From Tenrec ecaudatus (taxonomy: Eukaryota > Chordata > Mammalia > Afrosoricida > Tenrecidae): 64,000 nucleotides of DNA. Location of the stretch: NCBI RefSeq assembly GCF_050624435.1, contig NC_134537.1, positions 121,509,586 through 121,573,585 of the forward strand, read 5' to 3'. This document shows, piece after piece, positions 47,592 through 58,559 of this stretch (positions are counted from its first letter, which is position 1; each line of letters starts with the position of its first letter). A model generated the notes under the pieces. It did no database searches. It saw nothing but the letters and a program-made list of their open reading frames with translations, and was not told the DNA's origin. A program made the position numbers and the translations under genes.

Positions 47592-47743
47592 GGTCAGCCC
47601 TTTCGCAGGGGTTGCCTGATTCATAACAGTAGCAAAATCACAGTTATGAAGTAGCAACAAAAATAATTTTATGGTTGGGGGGTCATCACAACATGAGGAA
47701 CTCTATTAAAGGGTTGTGGCATTAGAAAGGTTGAGAACCACTG
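47592..47743 (-). mobile_element. SPIN (hAT) non-autonomous DNA transposon, one end lost
   Basis: Opposite orientation to the copy at 14,983. It reads 'CCCTTTCGCAGGGGTTGCC', 'CAGTTATGAAGTAGCAAC', 'GGGGGGTCATCACAACATGA' and ends with the terminal repeat 'AGGTTGAGAACCACTG' at 47,743. The other terminal repeat and the 'GGCCCCCAAAGGGGTC' palindrome-like block are deleted. Confidence 0.9.
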
Positions 47744-47799
47744 CCTTAGATTTGGGGTGGTCGCAGGACAGGGACCATATATCCCTGGACTTACTCTGC

Positions 47800-47952
47800 T
47801 CCTGGTTCTTCTTTCCTGGTGGTCGTAGGTTCTTCCCATCTTTTCACTTCTCTCTCCTTTTAATTTCACTCCTCTCTCCTTTTGTAATATAAAAGATGTC
47901 TTAAACCACAATCCAGGGAACCGCCCTCTTACATAAGATCAGGGATATGATG
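47800..47952 (+). repeat. unassigned interspersed repeat (same family as 27,360)
   Basis: 'CTGGTTCTTCTTTCCTGGTG', 'TTTTGTAATATAAAAGATG' and 'TTACATAAGATCAGGG' recur in order at 27,360-27,545. Confidence 0.5.
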
Positions 47953-48099
47953 AGGTTACAGTTGGTCCATCCCAGCCATAATCCTCTTCTGGTTTATCAC
48001 ATCAGATCCTGATGTAATGCTCACATGACTGCTTTGTTACATTATTTCATGACTGTAGAAAACTGGCATGGGCAATGTCCTTGTCTATCTTCAAAATGG

Positions 48100-48710
48100 G
48101 ACAGTAAAATCAAGCTAATCATCAGCTCAAGGCTTATTCCTAGGAGACTGAGGTCAGACATGCCTCCACCCTTCACTGATCTTTACTAATTCTTACCCCA
48201 ACCCTCCCTCCCTTACAAAGAACATTTGACTTTTCTAGTAGGATCAAAGTTCATTGCAGTAGCCACACAAAACTCACAGGCAATGCTCAGGATTCTGAGG
48301 TTTATTAGGAAAGTTAATCATGTTCAACCCGAAGAGGAAATTCTCGGGCACAGTTCCTCCAGTTAGGCGTGCCTCTTCTCAGCTGTGCCCATAGTCTGGC
48401 CTCACTGGTCCTCGGTCTCTCAGTCACATGAGCCCTTGTCCTCTACTCTACTCAGACAAATGTTACAATACTCCTTTAGTGTACCAATAAATGCACCGAG
48501 GAGACACCACTCCACCACAAACCTCAGCCCAAGGGCACTGGGCTCTAGCTCCATGGGTCAGCAAGCCTAGCTCTCAAAATTAAGTGCCTCGAAACACCTC
48601 ACTCCATAAACACCCAATTGCCCAAAGGCACTCTGGTGTCTCTCTGTGGGCCAGTATGCCTGCCATCTTATCTTGTTCTGCAGGTTCTCTGTAAGGGAAG
48701 GATGGCGCTT
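48100..48710 (-). mobile_element. probable LTR, antisense member of the family at 26,690
   Basis: The reverse complement has 'CTTTCCTAATAAACCTCAG' followed by 'GTGTGGCTACTGCAATGAAC', matching the AATAAA block and downstream sequence at 27,040-27,100. No coding remains of a provirus are seen, so both may be solo LTRs. Ends are not defined. The frames of 61 to 97 codons here are not genes. Confidence 0.5.
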
Positions 48711-48815
48711 TCTGCTCCCATAAACTGTTACAATCTTGGAAAACCACACTGGCAGTTCTAACCTGTGCTGTGGAGTTCCTATGAGTTGGCAGCAACACTG
48801 TGGCAGTGAGGTGAA
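48711..48815 (+). mobile_element. AfroSINE, 3' half
   Basis: 'AACTGTTACAATCTTGGAAA', 'GGCAGTTCTAACCTGTGC' and 'CCTATGAGTTGGCAGC' match the second half of AfroSINE. Confidence 0.75.
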
Positions 48816-49035
48816 GTTATAGGTGCTGTTGCCCCTTCTCCACCACATCTCTGAGGTCACAGCCCTCTGTCTCCTGGATTAGGGAACATCAATATACAGG
48901 AACCTCAAGGTCCAGAGGACGGGCCCCATTCCTGGCTCCTCCTTCTTGTGGGCAGTGCCATCTCTCATTTTTGCCTCTGGTAGATCATTTAAAACCCAAT
49001 GGAATCACAAAATTGATCCCATAGAACATGGGGTC

Positions 49036-49405
49036 ACTATATGCATGTGAAAGCTATAGTGCATAAGGAAGATGAGAGCCTTGATGCTTTTGAATTATGA
49101 TATTGGTGAAAAGTAACCATGGATTGTCAAAAGATCAAATAAGTCTGTCTGATGGGATAAAAGTACAGCCGGTAGGCTCGTCAGAACCTTCATCTCAGCG
49201 ACTTTGAACAAGTTCTCCTGAAAGGCCAGGCCCTGGAGGACAGCATGCCTGGTAAACGGGAAAGTAAGTGAAAAAGAGGAAGACCTTCAGTGATTGACAC
49301 GGTGGCTACAACAATGCGCTCAAACACAACACGTGAGGATGGTTCAATACTTCTCTTTGACTGTAGGGTCACTAATTTGACGACACCTAACTGCAACAAA
49401 CAATA
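49036..49405 (+). mobile_element. RTE LINE, 3' end
   Basis: Sense 3' end of about 370 bp: 'GCATGTGAAAGCTATAGTGC', 'GATGCTTTTGAATTATGATA', 'AAAGAGGAAGACCTTCAGTG' and 'CGACACCTAACTGCAAC'. Confidence 0.88.
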
Positions 49406-49435
49406 TACCCACAGGTTCGCTTTGAGTCAGTGTAT

Positions 49436-49930
49436 TGGACAGGGTTCTCTAGAGAGACAAACCAGATCGCTAGTAATTATATATAAATATATTTATAAAA
49501 ATAGATATATAATTCAAGAAATAAACTGTTAAATAATATACAGATAGATAATACAAGAAATTAACAGTTAAATTATAAAGCAGTGAGACACTAGCAGTCC
49601 TTCAAGTTTTGAGAGCTGCCAGTTGCCAGTCCCTTTCTGTAGAGAGAGCTGGGCTATATATACCCAGGCAGCAAACAGCAAGGCAGGTCCCCAACTGTCA
49701 TCAACTGTCAGTCCCCGGCTCCAGAGATGAACATTCTAATCATGTGGGCTTAAAGGAACCTCAACTTACAGCGACACAGTCCACAGGCTAGGCATCCCAC
49801 AGGTAGTGTACCCCTTTAAACTGAGGCACAGAACAACCAAGGTGAGGCTCACCGAGCCATTTATCCCTCTGCCCTTCAGTCAATCCTACTTGTGTTTATC
49901 GGCCAGGCTGGCACAATAGACTATAGCAGT
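49436..49930 (+). repeat. probable LTR-like repeat
   Basis: Starts 'ACAGGGTTCTCTAGAGAGAC', like the element at 44,863, then an AT-rich part with an imperfect duplication of about 40 bp (49,502-49,583: 'ATTCAAGAAATAAACTGTTA' against 'TACAAGAAATTAACAGTTA'). Family not resolved and right boundary uncertain. Confidence 0.45.
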
Positions 49931-50204
49931 CAGAGGTCAGAATTAACTTGGCAAAGGGTTTAGGTTTGTCTTCAGGAATCACATTAGCGTTTAAGACCAT
50001 AAACCAAGATATGCTTAGTAGGACATGCGTTCCTTCTTGCAATTGTTCTCCTGTAGAGCTATAATAATTGAACAAGCCATTCTCTATTTTATGAAGGCTG
50101 TAATTTGCAGTTGACTCAATAGTACTGGATTTGGTTTTATAACTACAGAGGACCAAAGCAAACTAATAAGATGCTTATGTAGAAAGAGATACTAAAATGT
50201 GACC

Positions 50205-50605
50205 GTAGCTCTTCTACTGTTGCTACTAGCGAATCAGCTCCGCTTCACGGCAGTCTTATGAGTAACAGAAAGAAGGCTATATGGGACTCGACCGTCTTTA
50301 TGATAGCTGGCTCATTGAGTTCATTGTTGCAGCTATTGTTTAGGGCCTTCCAAACCTAGGGCGTTCAGAGTCCAGCACTATAGTGAACAACATCAGGTGT
50401 GATCCATAGGATTATGCACAGGGTAATTTTCAGAAGCAGTTTATGGGGCCTTTCCTTCTAGCCCCACTTAGTCTGGAAATCCTGCTGAAGCTAGACCACC
50501 ATGGGCAACCCAACTTGTATTTAAATATATACCTTCCAGCACCATAGTGACATGCAAACCAGCAGAGCACAACAAACTGACAAACTGCTGGTAATGAAAG
50601 CATGC
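50205..50605 (-). mobile_element. RTE-derived deletion element (3' end joined to 5' region)
   Basis: On the plus strand the complement of the RTE 3' tail ('CATTGTTGCAGCTATTG' at about 50,320) passes within about 30 bp into the complement of the RTE 5' region ('TTTTCAGAAGCAGTTTATGG', 'ACCACCATGGGCAACCC', 'CAACAAACTGACAAACTGCT'). All coding sequence is missing. Either a deleted LINE copy or a non-autonomous RTE family member. Confidence 0.7.
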
Positions 50606-52255
50606 GCTAACACTTCAAAAAATTCCTCTTGAGAAGTTTCTGGTCAACTTACGAGCAGGGCAGGTAAGTCTTCTTGCACTACTGGAGCTCCCCAGATGCC
50701 TGGTTCCCTCAGGACAACCGCCAGCAGCAGCAGTTTCTTAGACCCGTTCCGTGTCCTGTGCTAAAATCCAGAGAGAGGCTCAGTTTCCATCGCAGGACCA
50801 GTCAGGGTAGACTGAGGTGGGAGAAGGGCAGTCAGTAGTTATAGATCTGATGGTGTTGACTACAGAGGCAGAGGACGTCAAGCTACTGTCTCCCACCGTC
50901 CCACCGAAAACTGGGCTCCACTGCCAACCTGTGGCCTGAGATGGGAGGGCAAGGAGGCGACAGCAAGCCTCTTGCTGTGTTTGCCACCAATCCCAGCGGA
51001 GGGCCTGGCCTCCATCTCTGTTTCTCTCGGAGGCTGTGGACACTGACAAAAGTCATAGAAATTCCATCTGGAAGGGAGAGGCTGCCTAAACATGGTAGTG
51101 GCCAAATGCCCACTATTAGCAATTAACTTTCGAATAGGTTCCAAGCCAGACACTGCTTGTCCTAGGCTATAAAAGACACAGTGATTTCAGGAGTTAATAG
51201 ACGACAGGGAAAAAAGAAAGTTGATTCTGAGGTCTTTCCAACTACTTCAGTTCCCACAAGACACGCTCCACTTAACCGAGTCCTGCAGCCCCTGGGTTTC
51301 TAAGTGGCCTGTTACCCTGACTCCTCAGGCTGCACACCCAGACTCTTGAAAGGCTAACGAAGTTCTTCATCTGATTTCCCTGCAAATTGAGCTTCGGCTT
51401 TGCTGGCAGGAAAGGACCACCCTCAAATGCCACGAACACAGATGGCAGAGTATACATGGCCTCTGAGCATCTTTAGTGTACAAATGTTTTTATCAGCCCA
51501 AAATAAGCGCCTCTGGGGAAGGGATGGGAATCCGGTCCTCATGCACTTTGAATTTTCTTATCACAGAGAGCAAATTGCTGGGTTCTCTTTCCCAGGCTCA
51601 GAATGCCTTTCGAGTGACTTCACATTCTACCAGCTATATTTAGTTGTTAAATGCTTGCCTTTGAAGAGCAAGCTCCCAGGCAGTTCATCTGTAGTCTGGG
51701 CATAAAAAAGAATCTCAATATATTGACAAAGTGCTCAGGTCTGTTCTATGGATCTTCATTGGCTAAAAGTACTGAAATATTTCATCAGAGGAGAAAATAC
51801 ACCTGGCACTTCAAAATCTGGGAGAAAGAGTAGGTTTATGAAGACACAGGAAAGTCAGTCAGTGTCCTTAGATTAATTAACAGAAAGATCAGCGAATAGA
51901 TTAATTAATTAATTGGGAAATTAATTTATTAAGAGAACACCACTTCCAATCTGGAAATGACAGCTTCATTATCAATGATTGTGATTTAAAAAAAACAACC
52001 TTTAAAATTTAAGTCCCAAAGACAAAAATGTTAAAAATCCAATTAAACTGCAGAGCGATGTTAGGATGTTTTTGTTCTTAAAGTATTGGGGGGAGGGTAG
52101 AGAGTGGTACAGTTTCCACTGCAGCGACGTGTGCCGAGGGAGCCACGCCATCTTGGTTAAAATCTTTACACATGTGCTTGTTTTGTTTCACCTTTCTTTG
52201 GACCATCCCATTTGACTTCTCTGAAATGAGCCTTCCTTTAATTTGATATCATGTG
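50606..52255. other. mostly unique sequence
   Basis: 1.65 kb with no assigned repeat. Around 50,880-51,120 it is somewhat GC-richer and carries overlapping short frames on both strands, none with a recognisable domain. An (ATTA)n run is at 51,898-51,913. Confidence 0.4.
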
Positions 52256-53083
52256 CAGCGGAGCCCGGTACCCACGGCATCCGCGCTCCACAGGAGCGGA
52301 TGTTGACACGGAATGTCGACGACGGTTTGCATCAGCTGGAACAAAACATCCGAATCAACCCGACGCACGTGATCATTATCTACGAAAGCAGGTCGTGTTT
52401 CGTCATTCGCCGTTTGGAGGCGTTGTTAGTAAGCGTCGTTTAAACCTTTTGCGGCTGTGTTCCGAGCGTTTTGCTATCATTTTCCTAGTTTTTGTGGCTT
52501 TTTGTACTGTTTTTAGATTTAAAAACATGGGTTCTAAGAAAGATTTTGAAAAGAATCATCATGATGAGGAACTGTTTAACCGTGTTTTCGATATTGTTGA
52601 TGATAATGTAGTAAATCCTTTTAGAGACCAGTTAAGAAAACGCCAACAGAGCAGACCTTACAGATTGTTTTTTTAGAGAAAGGCAGCCAGGTCCTTGTGA
52701 AAAAGGCAAAGAAGGGAAAAAACTCCTGAAAAGCAGCTACCGGTTGATTTGACAGAAGGAGATTCCCCCTCCAAACAAGGACTCTCCATCCCTCCTCTCC
52801 ACATCCGTGCCCACAGATCCAGATCCTCATCAGTCTCAAGGTATGGGCCTACAGTAGTTGTTAAAAGCTTTTTAAGTGCTGTTTGTTATTTAACTCTGAA
52901 CTTATTTACTTTTAAATTTCTGTGTCATGTTTTGTATAAAAAAGCAAGGGTAGTGGTTGAGAATGGGTTAATCCGTTTTCAGTTCTTTCCCATGGGAAAA
53001 ATTGATTCGGAACTTGACAACATCGCATCGCATCGCAATGCTCCTCCTAGAATGGATTAGTGTCGAGGTCTGGGGCTCTGCTG
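52256..53083 (+). mobile_element. Tigger-like (TcMar) DNA transposon, internally deleted, 828 bp
   Basis: Termini 'CAGCGGAGCCCGGTACC' (52,256) and, reversed, 'CAGCAGAGCCCCAGACC' (53,083) match at 13 of 17 positions. TA follows the right end (53,084-53,085); the left flank reads TG, one change from TA. Inside are a CpG-rich 5' leader, a start codon, and, after a large deletion, a 3' part with 'CACATCCGTGCCCACAGATC' and 'TTCCCATGGGAAAAATTGA', the pattern of Tigger-type transposons. I did not recognise the catalytic core, so it was probably moved in trans. The exact subfamily is not determined. Confidence 0.75.
52527..52676 (+). pseudogene. Tigger-like transposase N-terminal remnant
   Basis: 49 codons from the ATG at 52,527, beginning 'MGSKKDFEKN' as Tigger-type transposases do (MGxKK). 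The helix-turn-helix and DDE core that should follow are deleted. A longer frame of 141 codons (52,251-52,676) only adds the untranslated leader. No functional protein is expected. Confidence 0.65.
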
Positions 53084-55926
53084 TATTTCTGTACAACAGT
53101 GAAAAAAATTTAAAAGGCCAACTCATCTTCAGGGAAAACAAAGTTGGATAAGCAGCATTATTTGTCACCCAAATTATCACAGGATATTCAATCACATCCC
53201 AGATTTTCCCAAACTGCTTCCTAGAATCCTAGCTTGGACTCATACTCCCCAGACATATCTCCTTAGGCGTCCTCACAGTCTGGGGTCACTACAGTGAGGC
53301 GTGTTGCTGTTGGGGGGGAGGGGGGGCAGGGCGGTGGAAATACCCACGTCCTTCCCGTTGCTCACAAGCGTTTCTGGCCAAACAGGGTAATGGGCCGGTT
53401 TTCAAGTAACTCCTTCAACTGATTTGAGCTCTATGTGATACTTCATTCCATCTATTTAAGTTTGATTTTATCTCTAGAAAAAACACAAAAGCAAACAATG
53501 CTTTGTCTATTAAAATAGTCCTTTTTCTGTGCTTAAAAATAATGAACTTTAATAAATGGGGCACCAGCTAGCTGAGGCCTCAGGAACACAGCCAAACACA
53601 GAGGTGGAGGCCCTGGAGAGAGTGTGGAAACTCACTCTGTGGGCCCAGAGCTGGCTCCCTCAAGGGATGGGCCAACTTGGGTTTCAGTCAGGCCAGCGTC
53701 AGCGTCCAAGAGTGCCTATCCAAGGGCATGGCAGGGCAGTGAGAGTCCAGGGGGCTACTGATCTGGAAGTCAAGGCTGGAGAAAGCGAGCCAAATCCTCT
53801 GAGAAGTAGATCATAAGGGATGTGGGTCTCTGAAATGCTGGACAAGACAGAACAACCCAGGACTTGCAAGTGGGAGGCTGAGCATCCGTGCCTATGGCTC
53901 ATCCCACAGTCACAGGCATCCTGGAGGAGAGTCATCAGCCCCTACCAGTGGGTGACTGGGTTGAGCATTCAGAGCACTAAATAGGACCTGCAGCTCCCGG
54001 GATCATGACTTCAGCTGGGAGAGGCAGTTGGAGATTACATCAAATTGCCTATTTGCATTCACGATGCTTCCAGATTCTTTAAATTATCTCACTCAGCCAT
54101 TAAATTATTTTGTTTAGACAGTAATTGTATTCACTCATTAGCAAAGTGGGAGTTTTCACCTTTGCATTTCTCACTCCTGGAACAATGCCTTTTATTTATT
54201 TTATTTTATTCTCTTCCTTAGATAGTAAGTTTACCAAAATTCAGAGTAGAGGAAAATAGTTGTTTGCTGTTGTTTTGTTTTGTTTGTGTGTGTGTGTGTG
54301 TGTGCATGTTTTAAGAAAAAAGAAAAACAGCTCACCAGATGAACAAGTAAACTTCTTGTTGAGCAAATCTTTAACAGCTTTTCCTGGGCCTCAGGCCCAT
54401 GTCCGACCCACGCCTGTGGATATGGGCTCACACTCCGGGGTAAACCTCTGCCCACTTGCTCATAACGAACGGACTCTGCCCAGCCTTCAGCTGGCTCTTT
54501 AGATTTCAACAGGTCTTGTCCTGGAATCCACCACAACCGATGGAATGTCTAACTGTAACATATATTCACTGACCTCATGCATCATTTGACACTTTTTTGA
54601 GAAAGTAGTTTTTCCCCAGAGTGTTGTCTTGGCTTTTCTTGTACCTCTTATTCCTTCCAAGTCTCTTGCTCAGTTCCTTTCCCTGCCTGTCCCTTGAGTA
54701 CTGTCGTTTTCCTGGTTCAGTTTTTGACCTTTGCTCTCCCGTACTTTCTCTCCGCTGGCAAGCTCCTTTATACGGATTGTTTCAACTGCCATTTGAGTGT
54801 CCTTCCCTAGAAGCCTGTACTTCCATGGGATGTCCCATGCATTCCTCAAGGTCTCTAAATCTATGCTCTTTTGTATTATTTGCAAATCCATCTCCTTCTA
54901 ATGTCCTTAACAGGATTACCAATTTGCTATTCATATAAACGAATTCATCACCTATCCTTCTAGGTTTTCAGTAGTAATTCATTGGATCTTTTTATTTGGG
55001 GGGGGGCTTTCTGAATAAATGTCCCTCAGATGTTTATTCTCTTCCTCAGTTTAGGAATCCTTCTGCCCTAACCATAGCATTCCCATGGCTTCCTTGCTTT
55101 TTTCTCTTCTTTGGATTTCTATCAGCTCCAAAGTGTCCTCGATGTGCAGCCAGGTTGTTTCATAAGATAACAAAATTAATGTGATATGGTAAGCTTCCCC
55201 CTGCTGAATAATTTCATTGTTCTCCTATACCTATAGGATAAGTATAAATCCCGAACTCTGTAACATGGTATGCATTCCAATGCATTTATTTGCAAAGAGC
55301 ATAAATCAACTACCCCCTCAAGAGAGGAGTTCTTTAAAGGTCAATGGTGTCTCGTGGAACATCAGGCAGGGAATGTAGCTCAGGAACAGCTCAGTCACAC
55401 GACACTGTGCTTCAGCTTCCCGGGGTGTGCCTGTCCTCTCCTGGTCCGCCCAGCAGACCAGGTGTCTCCACTTCAAGAGGCAAACAGAACGTGAGCTTTC
55501 ATTGCCAGGTCTCGTTCATTGCCGCTCCTATGTCCGCACGTTCATACTTCTGAAGAGAATGCTTGATCGGTTCACCCAGTCTACAGCTCCGTTTTACTGA
55601 AGTCATGGAGCCAGACTCAACTCTGACCAAGAGCAAGCAAAGACAAATTGTTAACTTGAGCGATGCTTCCAGGAAGGTTGTCAACACAGGACAAATCTCA
55701 GCGAGAAGCCTGGACTGGGCGGGGGCCCGTGCCTGTTGTATCCTGCAACATAGCCTTTCTTTATCCGCACCGTGCCAGCTTTCTTCGACCCGCTTCTGAC
55801 GCAGTTTCCCTCATTTTGTGTAACAGGAAAGGATGTGCTCTGAGTTTAAGATGTACTTGTGTGTTCACCCTCTCTGTCCCTTCACATTTTCTGTGCACCT
55901 GCCTTTTGGTGCAGAGGGTCGGCCCT
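53084..55926. other. mostly unique, possible L2 piece
   Basis: 2.8 kb. A (TG)n run is at 54,284-54,304. 'CCTATAGGATAAGTATAAAT' to 'AACATGGTATGCATTCC' (55,230-55,280) resembles the L2 3' region in sense orientation. Several frames of 60-105 codons overlap on both strands without any recognised domain. Confidence 0.4.
55190..55290 (+). mobile_element. possible L2 LINE remnant
   Basis: 'ATTTCATTGTTCTCCTATAC' and 'AGGATAAGTATAAATCCCGA', followed by 'GTAACATGGTATGC', follow the order of the L2 3' region. Very old. Confidence 0.45.
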
Positions 55927-56095
55927 CTCCTGGTACTCGGGAGATGTACGATCCGAATCCATCCAGCGGCACCACCGAAGGTCAGAAGGGAAATATGTTG
56001 CCATGAAGATTATTGCCAGAGCCCCCTAGGGAGCGCCTCTCCCCTGAGTCTATGTGAACTCACCAGGAGTCACAATGGGGTTTATAGCAACCGAG
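55927..56095 (+). mobile_element. AfroSINE, diverged
   Basis: B-box-like 'GATCCGAATCCATCCAGCGG', 'CATGAAGATTATTGCCAGAG' and the tail 'CAGGAGTCACAATGGGG'. It accounts for the end of a 152-codon frame. Confidence 0.55.
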
Positions 56096-56099
56096 GTTC

Positions 56100-56215
56100 T
56101 GTGCCTGGGTGGCTCAAATGACTACACTGACTACCAAAAAAAAAAAAGGTTGGAGGCTCAAACCAACCCAAAGGGACCTTGGGGACCTCTCTGGAGATCT
56201 GTCTTGAAAAGTGAC
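56100..56215 (+). mobile_element. AfroSINE variant, 5' part
   Basis: 'TGCCTGGGTGGCTCAAATGA' (head), an A-run, 'GGTTGGAGGCTCAAACCAAC' and 'TGGAGATCTGTCTTGAAAAG'. Same variant type as 42,190-42,350. It directly follows another AfroSINE. Confidence 0.7.
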
Positions 56216-56600
56216 AGCGTCGTTCTTCTCTGCAATGTAAGAAAATGGTAGCAGAATGGCAGCTGCTGAGAACAGACACCGCCTGACGCCTGCGATCAGA
56301 AAGCACGCCTGGTTCAAGAAGCCACGCCTGATTTCTGTCCTCCTCAGCGAGCCTCTCATTCGAGCCACGCCCCTGAAGTGCAAGGACAGCATTTGAGTGA
56401 GGCTGTGTTCTCCGAAAGCTTTCCCTCTGTCTCCTCCTCCTCCAGTATCGCCCCTCTACTTCAGCTCCCGCCGCTGCCACGCCTGCTCCCCATCCTGGCG
56501 TCCTTGGTCAAACAGAAATCATCTCTCAATTGTTTGGCTGAATGCCAGGGGCGATTTGCTAGTAATTTCTATGCTTAAAAAAAAGGAATCTGATAATACT
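56216..56600. other. GC-rich block, unassigned
   Basis: Clearly richer in G+C and CpG than its surroundings ('CACGCCTGGTTC', 'GAGCCACGCCCC', 'CCCGCCGCTGCCACG'). It could be an LTR, a LINE 5' end or a single-copy regulatory block. Minus-strand frames of 92 and 132 codons cross it but also run into the AfroSINE, which argues against a gene. Confidence 0.4.
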
Positions 56601-58047
56601 AGTTCCGAAATGTTAGGTTTTGTGTAGTTCGTGGGGAATCTGTCCCCTTTCTCACTGTCTCTGGGTGTGGCAGACTTGCGTGCGGTAAGTTGTTTCCATT
56701 CAGTGAGAACCTACACAATCTGAACATTGAACTGAAACTTTAAAAATTAGCAGGGGAAGCTGAAGAACCGTCTTAATGATAAATATCCCAATCTAGAAAT
56801 CAAAATCCCCAAAGATTCGGTGTAAGTTTTCCCACAGAACAAATGTTTTATCAATTTTGAAATGTCTTTTCCTTATCATTTTCTCAGTCTCTGGAAAAGG
56901 TGAGAAATAGCCGGTGGCAAAAGATGGGTGTTAAAAAACATTAAAGACAAAGGGAAGTAAGAAAATAGAGGATTAAAAAAACCCAAATAAATAGATAATA
57001 AGGAAGTACTGTATTATGAAAATCGCAGCAGGTCTAGACAACCAATATTTAGGTCAAAGTGGTGACAGGATACAAAGTTGACCCGTGAGAGGCCGGAACA
57101 TAAGCTGACGTTGACATGTGCAACCCTTCTACTGGACGCCTTCATTATTCTTTTGGGCTAAAGCGACTAATGTTGCAGTCCAAACCTCTTCAACACTTTA
57201 GCAAGTTACCAGACACCACTGGGACATTAAAAAGATGAATTATGAATTTAGTCTACTTTTGCTTAAAATGAAATTCTATTTCAAATTGAGATAAACCCAT
57301 GAAAGACATGCAAACGTGAAGGGAGGAGAAAATAACAGCAACAAAATAACAACAGGAAATGTAATGAAGATTACTGTTCCCTGTCTAAAATAAAGGTAGA
57401 ATATTTTTATTCTGATTCATGTCTGTATTTTTCACTGGGCATCTTGTCTTCCGAAGCACACTATTTTCCTGGGCTACAGAATCAGTAATCCTTCCCAACA
57501 AGGAATTATTGGGTTAAGTTAATATGAAGTGGAATATGGGTGTGTTCAAATAAAATATATGTGTTGCTTTAAAACTGTTAAGGGAAAAAAGCAAAGTACA
57601 TAATAATCAGCAAATATTACTTGTACTTGAACTTCCTCAGTCAGTGAAAACATCCCATGGAGACTCTAAACTTCCCTGAATTCCATTACACATGGGATTC
57701 CTTCAAACCCATCCTGTCCCACGAAAGACTGGAAATGAAAATCCACATTATGTTCTTAGATGGTCACCTTATGTCCTGAGTTAGCACAAGTACCTTTAAG
57801 CATCTATAACATGAACTTAGCCCAGAGTCTAACCAGATGTGCCTGCCATGCAGGCTTAGGGAACACCCACCTCCACCCCACCCCCCACCCCACACACACA
57901 CAACAGACTGGAGCTGGGTAATAAAACCAGAAACATGTACATTGAGAGGGCCCTGTAAAGAGGACCCTGGATCCACTGCTACCCAATAGGCCCGCCAGTG
58001 TCCGGTTGCTAGTTGTCCTTGGGTCAGCTCCAGGCTCAATGAAGACC
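56601..58047. other. mostly unique sequence
   Basis: 1.4 kb without an assigned repeat. A C-rich/CA run is at 57,870-57,902. Confidence 0.4.
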
Positions 58048-58275
58048 CTATGCACAGGAGGTAGGATATTGTGTGTCCATTGGCTGATTTTCAGAAGTAG
58101 ATTCGAAGACTTTCTTCTGAATCCACCTTGATCTATAAACTGCTAAAATCTGTTCAACATCAGAGCCACACCAGTGACAGACAAGTGGGGGCTGTTCTCG
58201 ACATACATTGGCTGAGAAGAGCTTCACGTCTACCACACGGAAGGCAGGTGTTCTACCACTGAAGGTCATTTCTAT
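58048..58275 (-). mobile_element. tRNA-headed SINE with RTE-like body
   Basis: The reverse complement begins 'TTCAGTGGTAGAACACCTGC', the 5' half of tRNA-Gly with its A box. The B-box region is decayed ('GTGAAGCTCTTCTCAGCC' against GGGTTCGATTCCCGGCC). The body ('CTACTTCTGAAAATCAGCCA' at the far end) is shared with the RTE 5' region seen at 38,300 and 50,430. This fits a polymerase III SINE mobilised by RTE. Confidence 0.7.
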
Positions 58276-58559
58276 CAACACCCTCCACGTGTCGTTTCCC
58301 CGCTGTCTCAAGTTGCTGAACAGGGAAATCATTGCTGCAAATCGTTTACAGCTCCTGTTATGATAGGCGCACTGTTATCTCGTATTTAATTGTGTGTGGT
58401 AAATTCAATATTCATTCTATAAGATATACAGTTTCAAAAGTCATAAATAGTACTCCATATATTCAATCTGTGTTCCATGAAAATAGTTGATGAATGTCAA
58501 ACTAGAGCATAATTTTTTCTTCTTTTAACAGTTCCTTTTTTTTTTACTAAGTATTGAAT

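Noticed and set aside
52251..52676. 141-codon frame as a novel gene
   Set aside because: Lies within a DNA transposon with paired terminal repeats; only the last 49 codons correspond to a transposase start.
55663..56121. 152-codon frame as an exon
   Set aside because: Runs into AfroSINE sequence and overlaps other short frames; no recognisable domain.
56082..56480. 132-codon minus-strand frame as a gene
   Set aside because: Crosses an AfroSINE and its A-run and has no domain; base composition alone explains the openness.
58048..58275. functional tRNA-Gly gene
   Set aside because: Only the 5' half is tRNA-like, the B box is decayed and the sequence continues into a SINE body.
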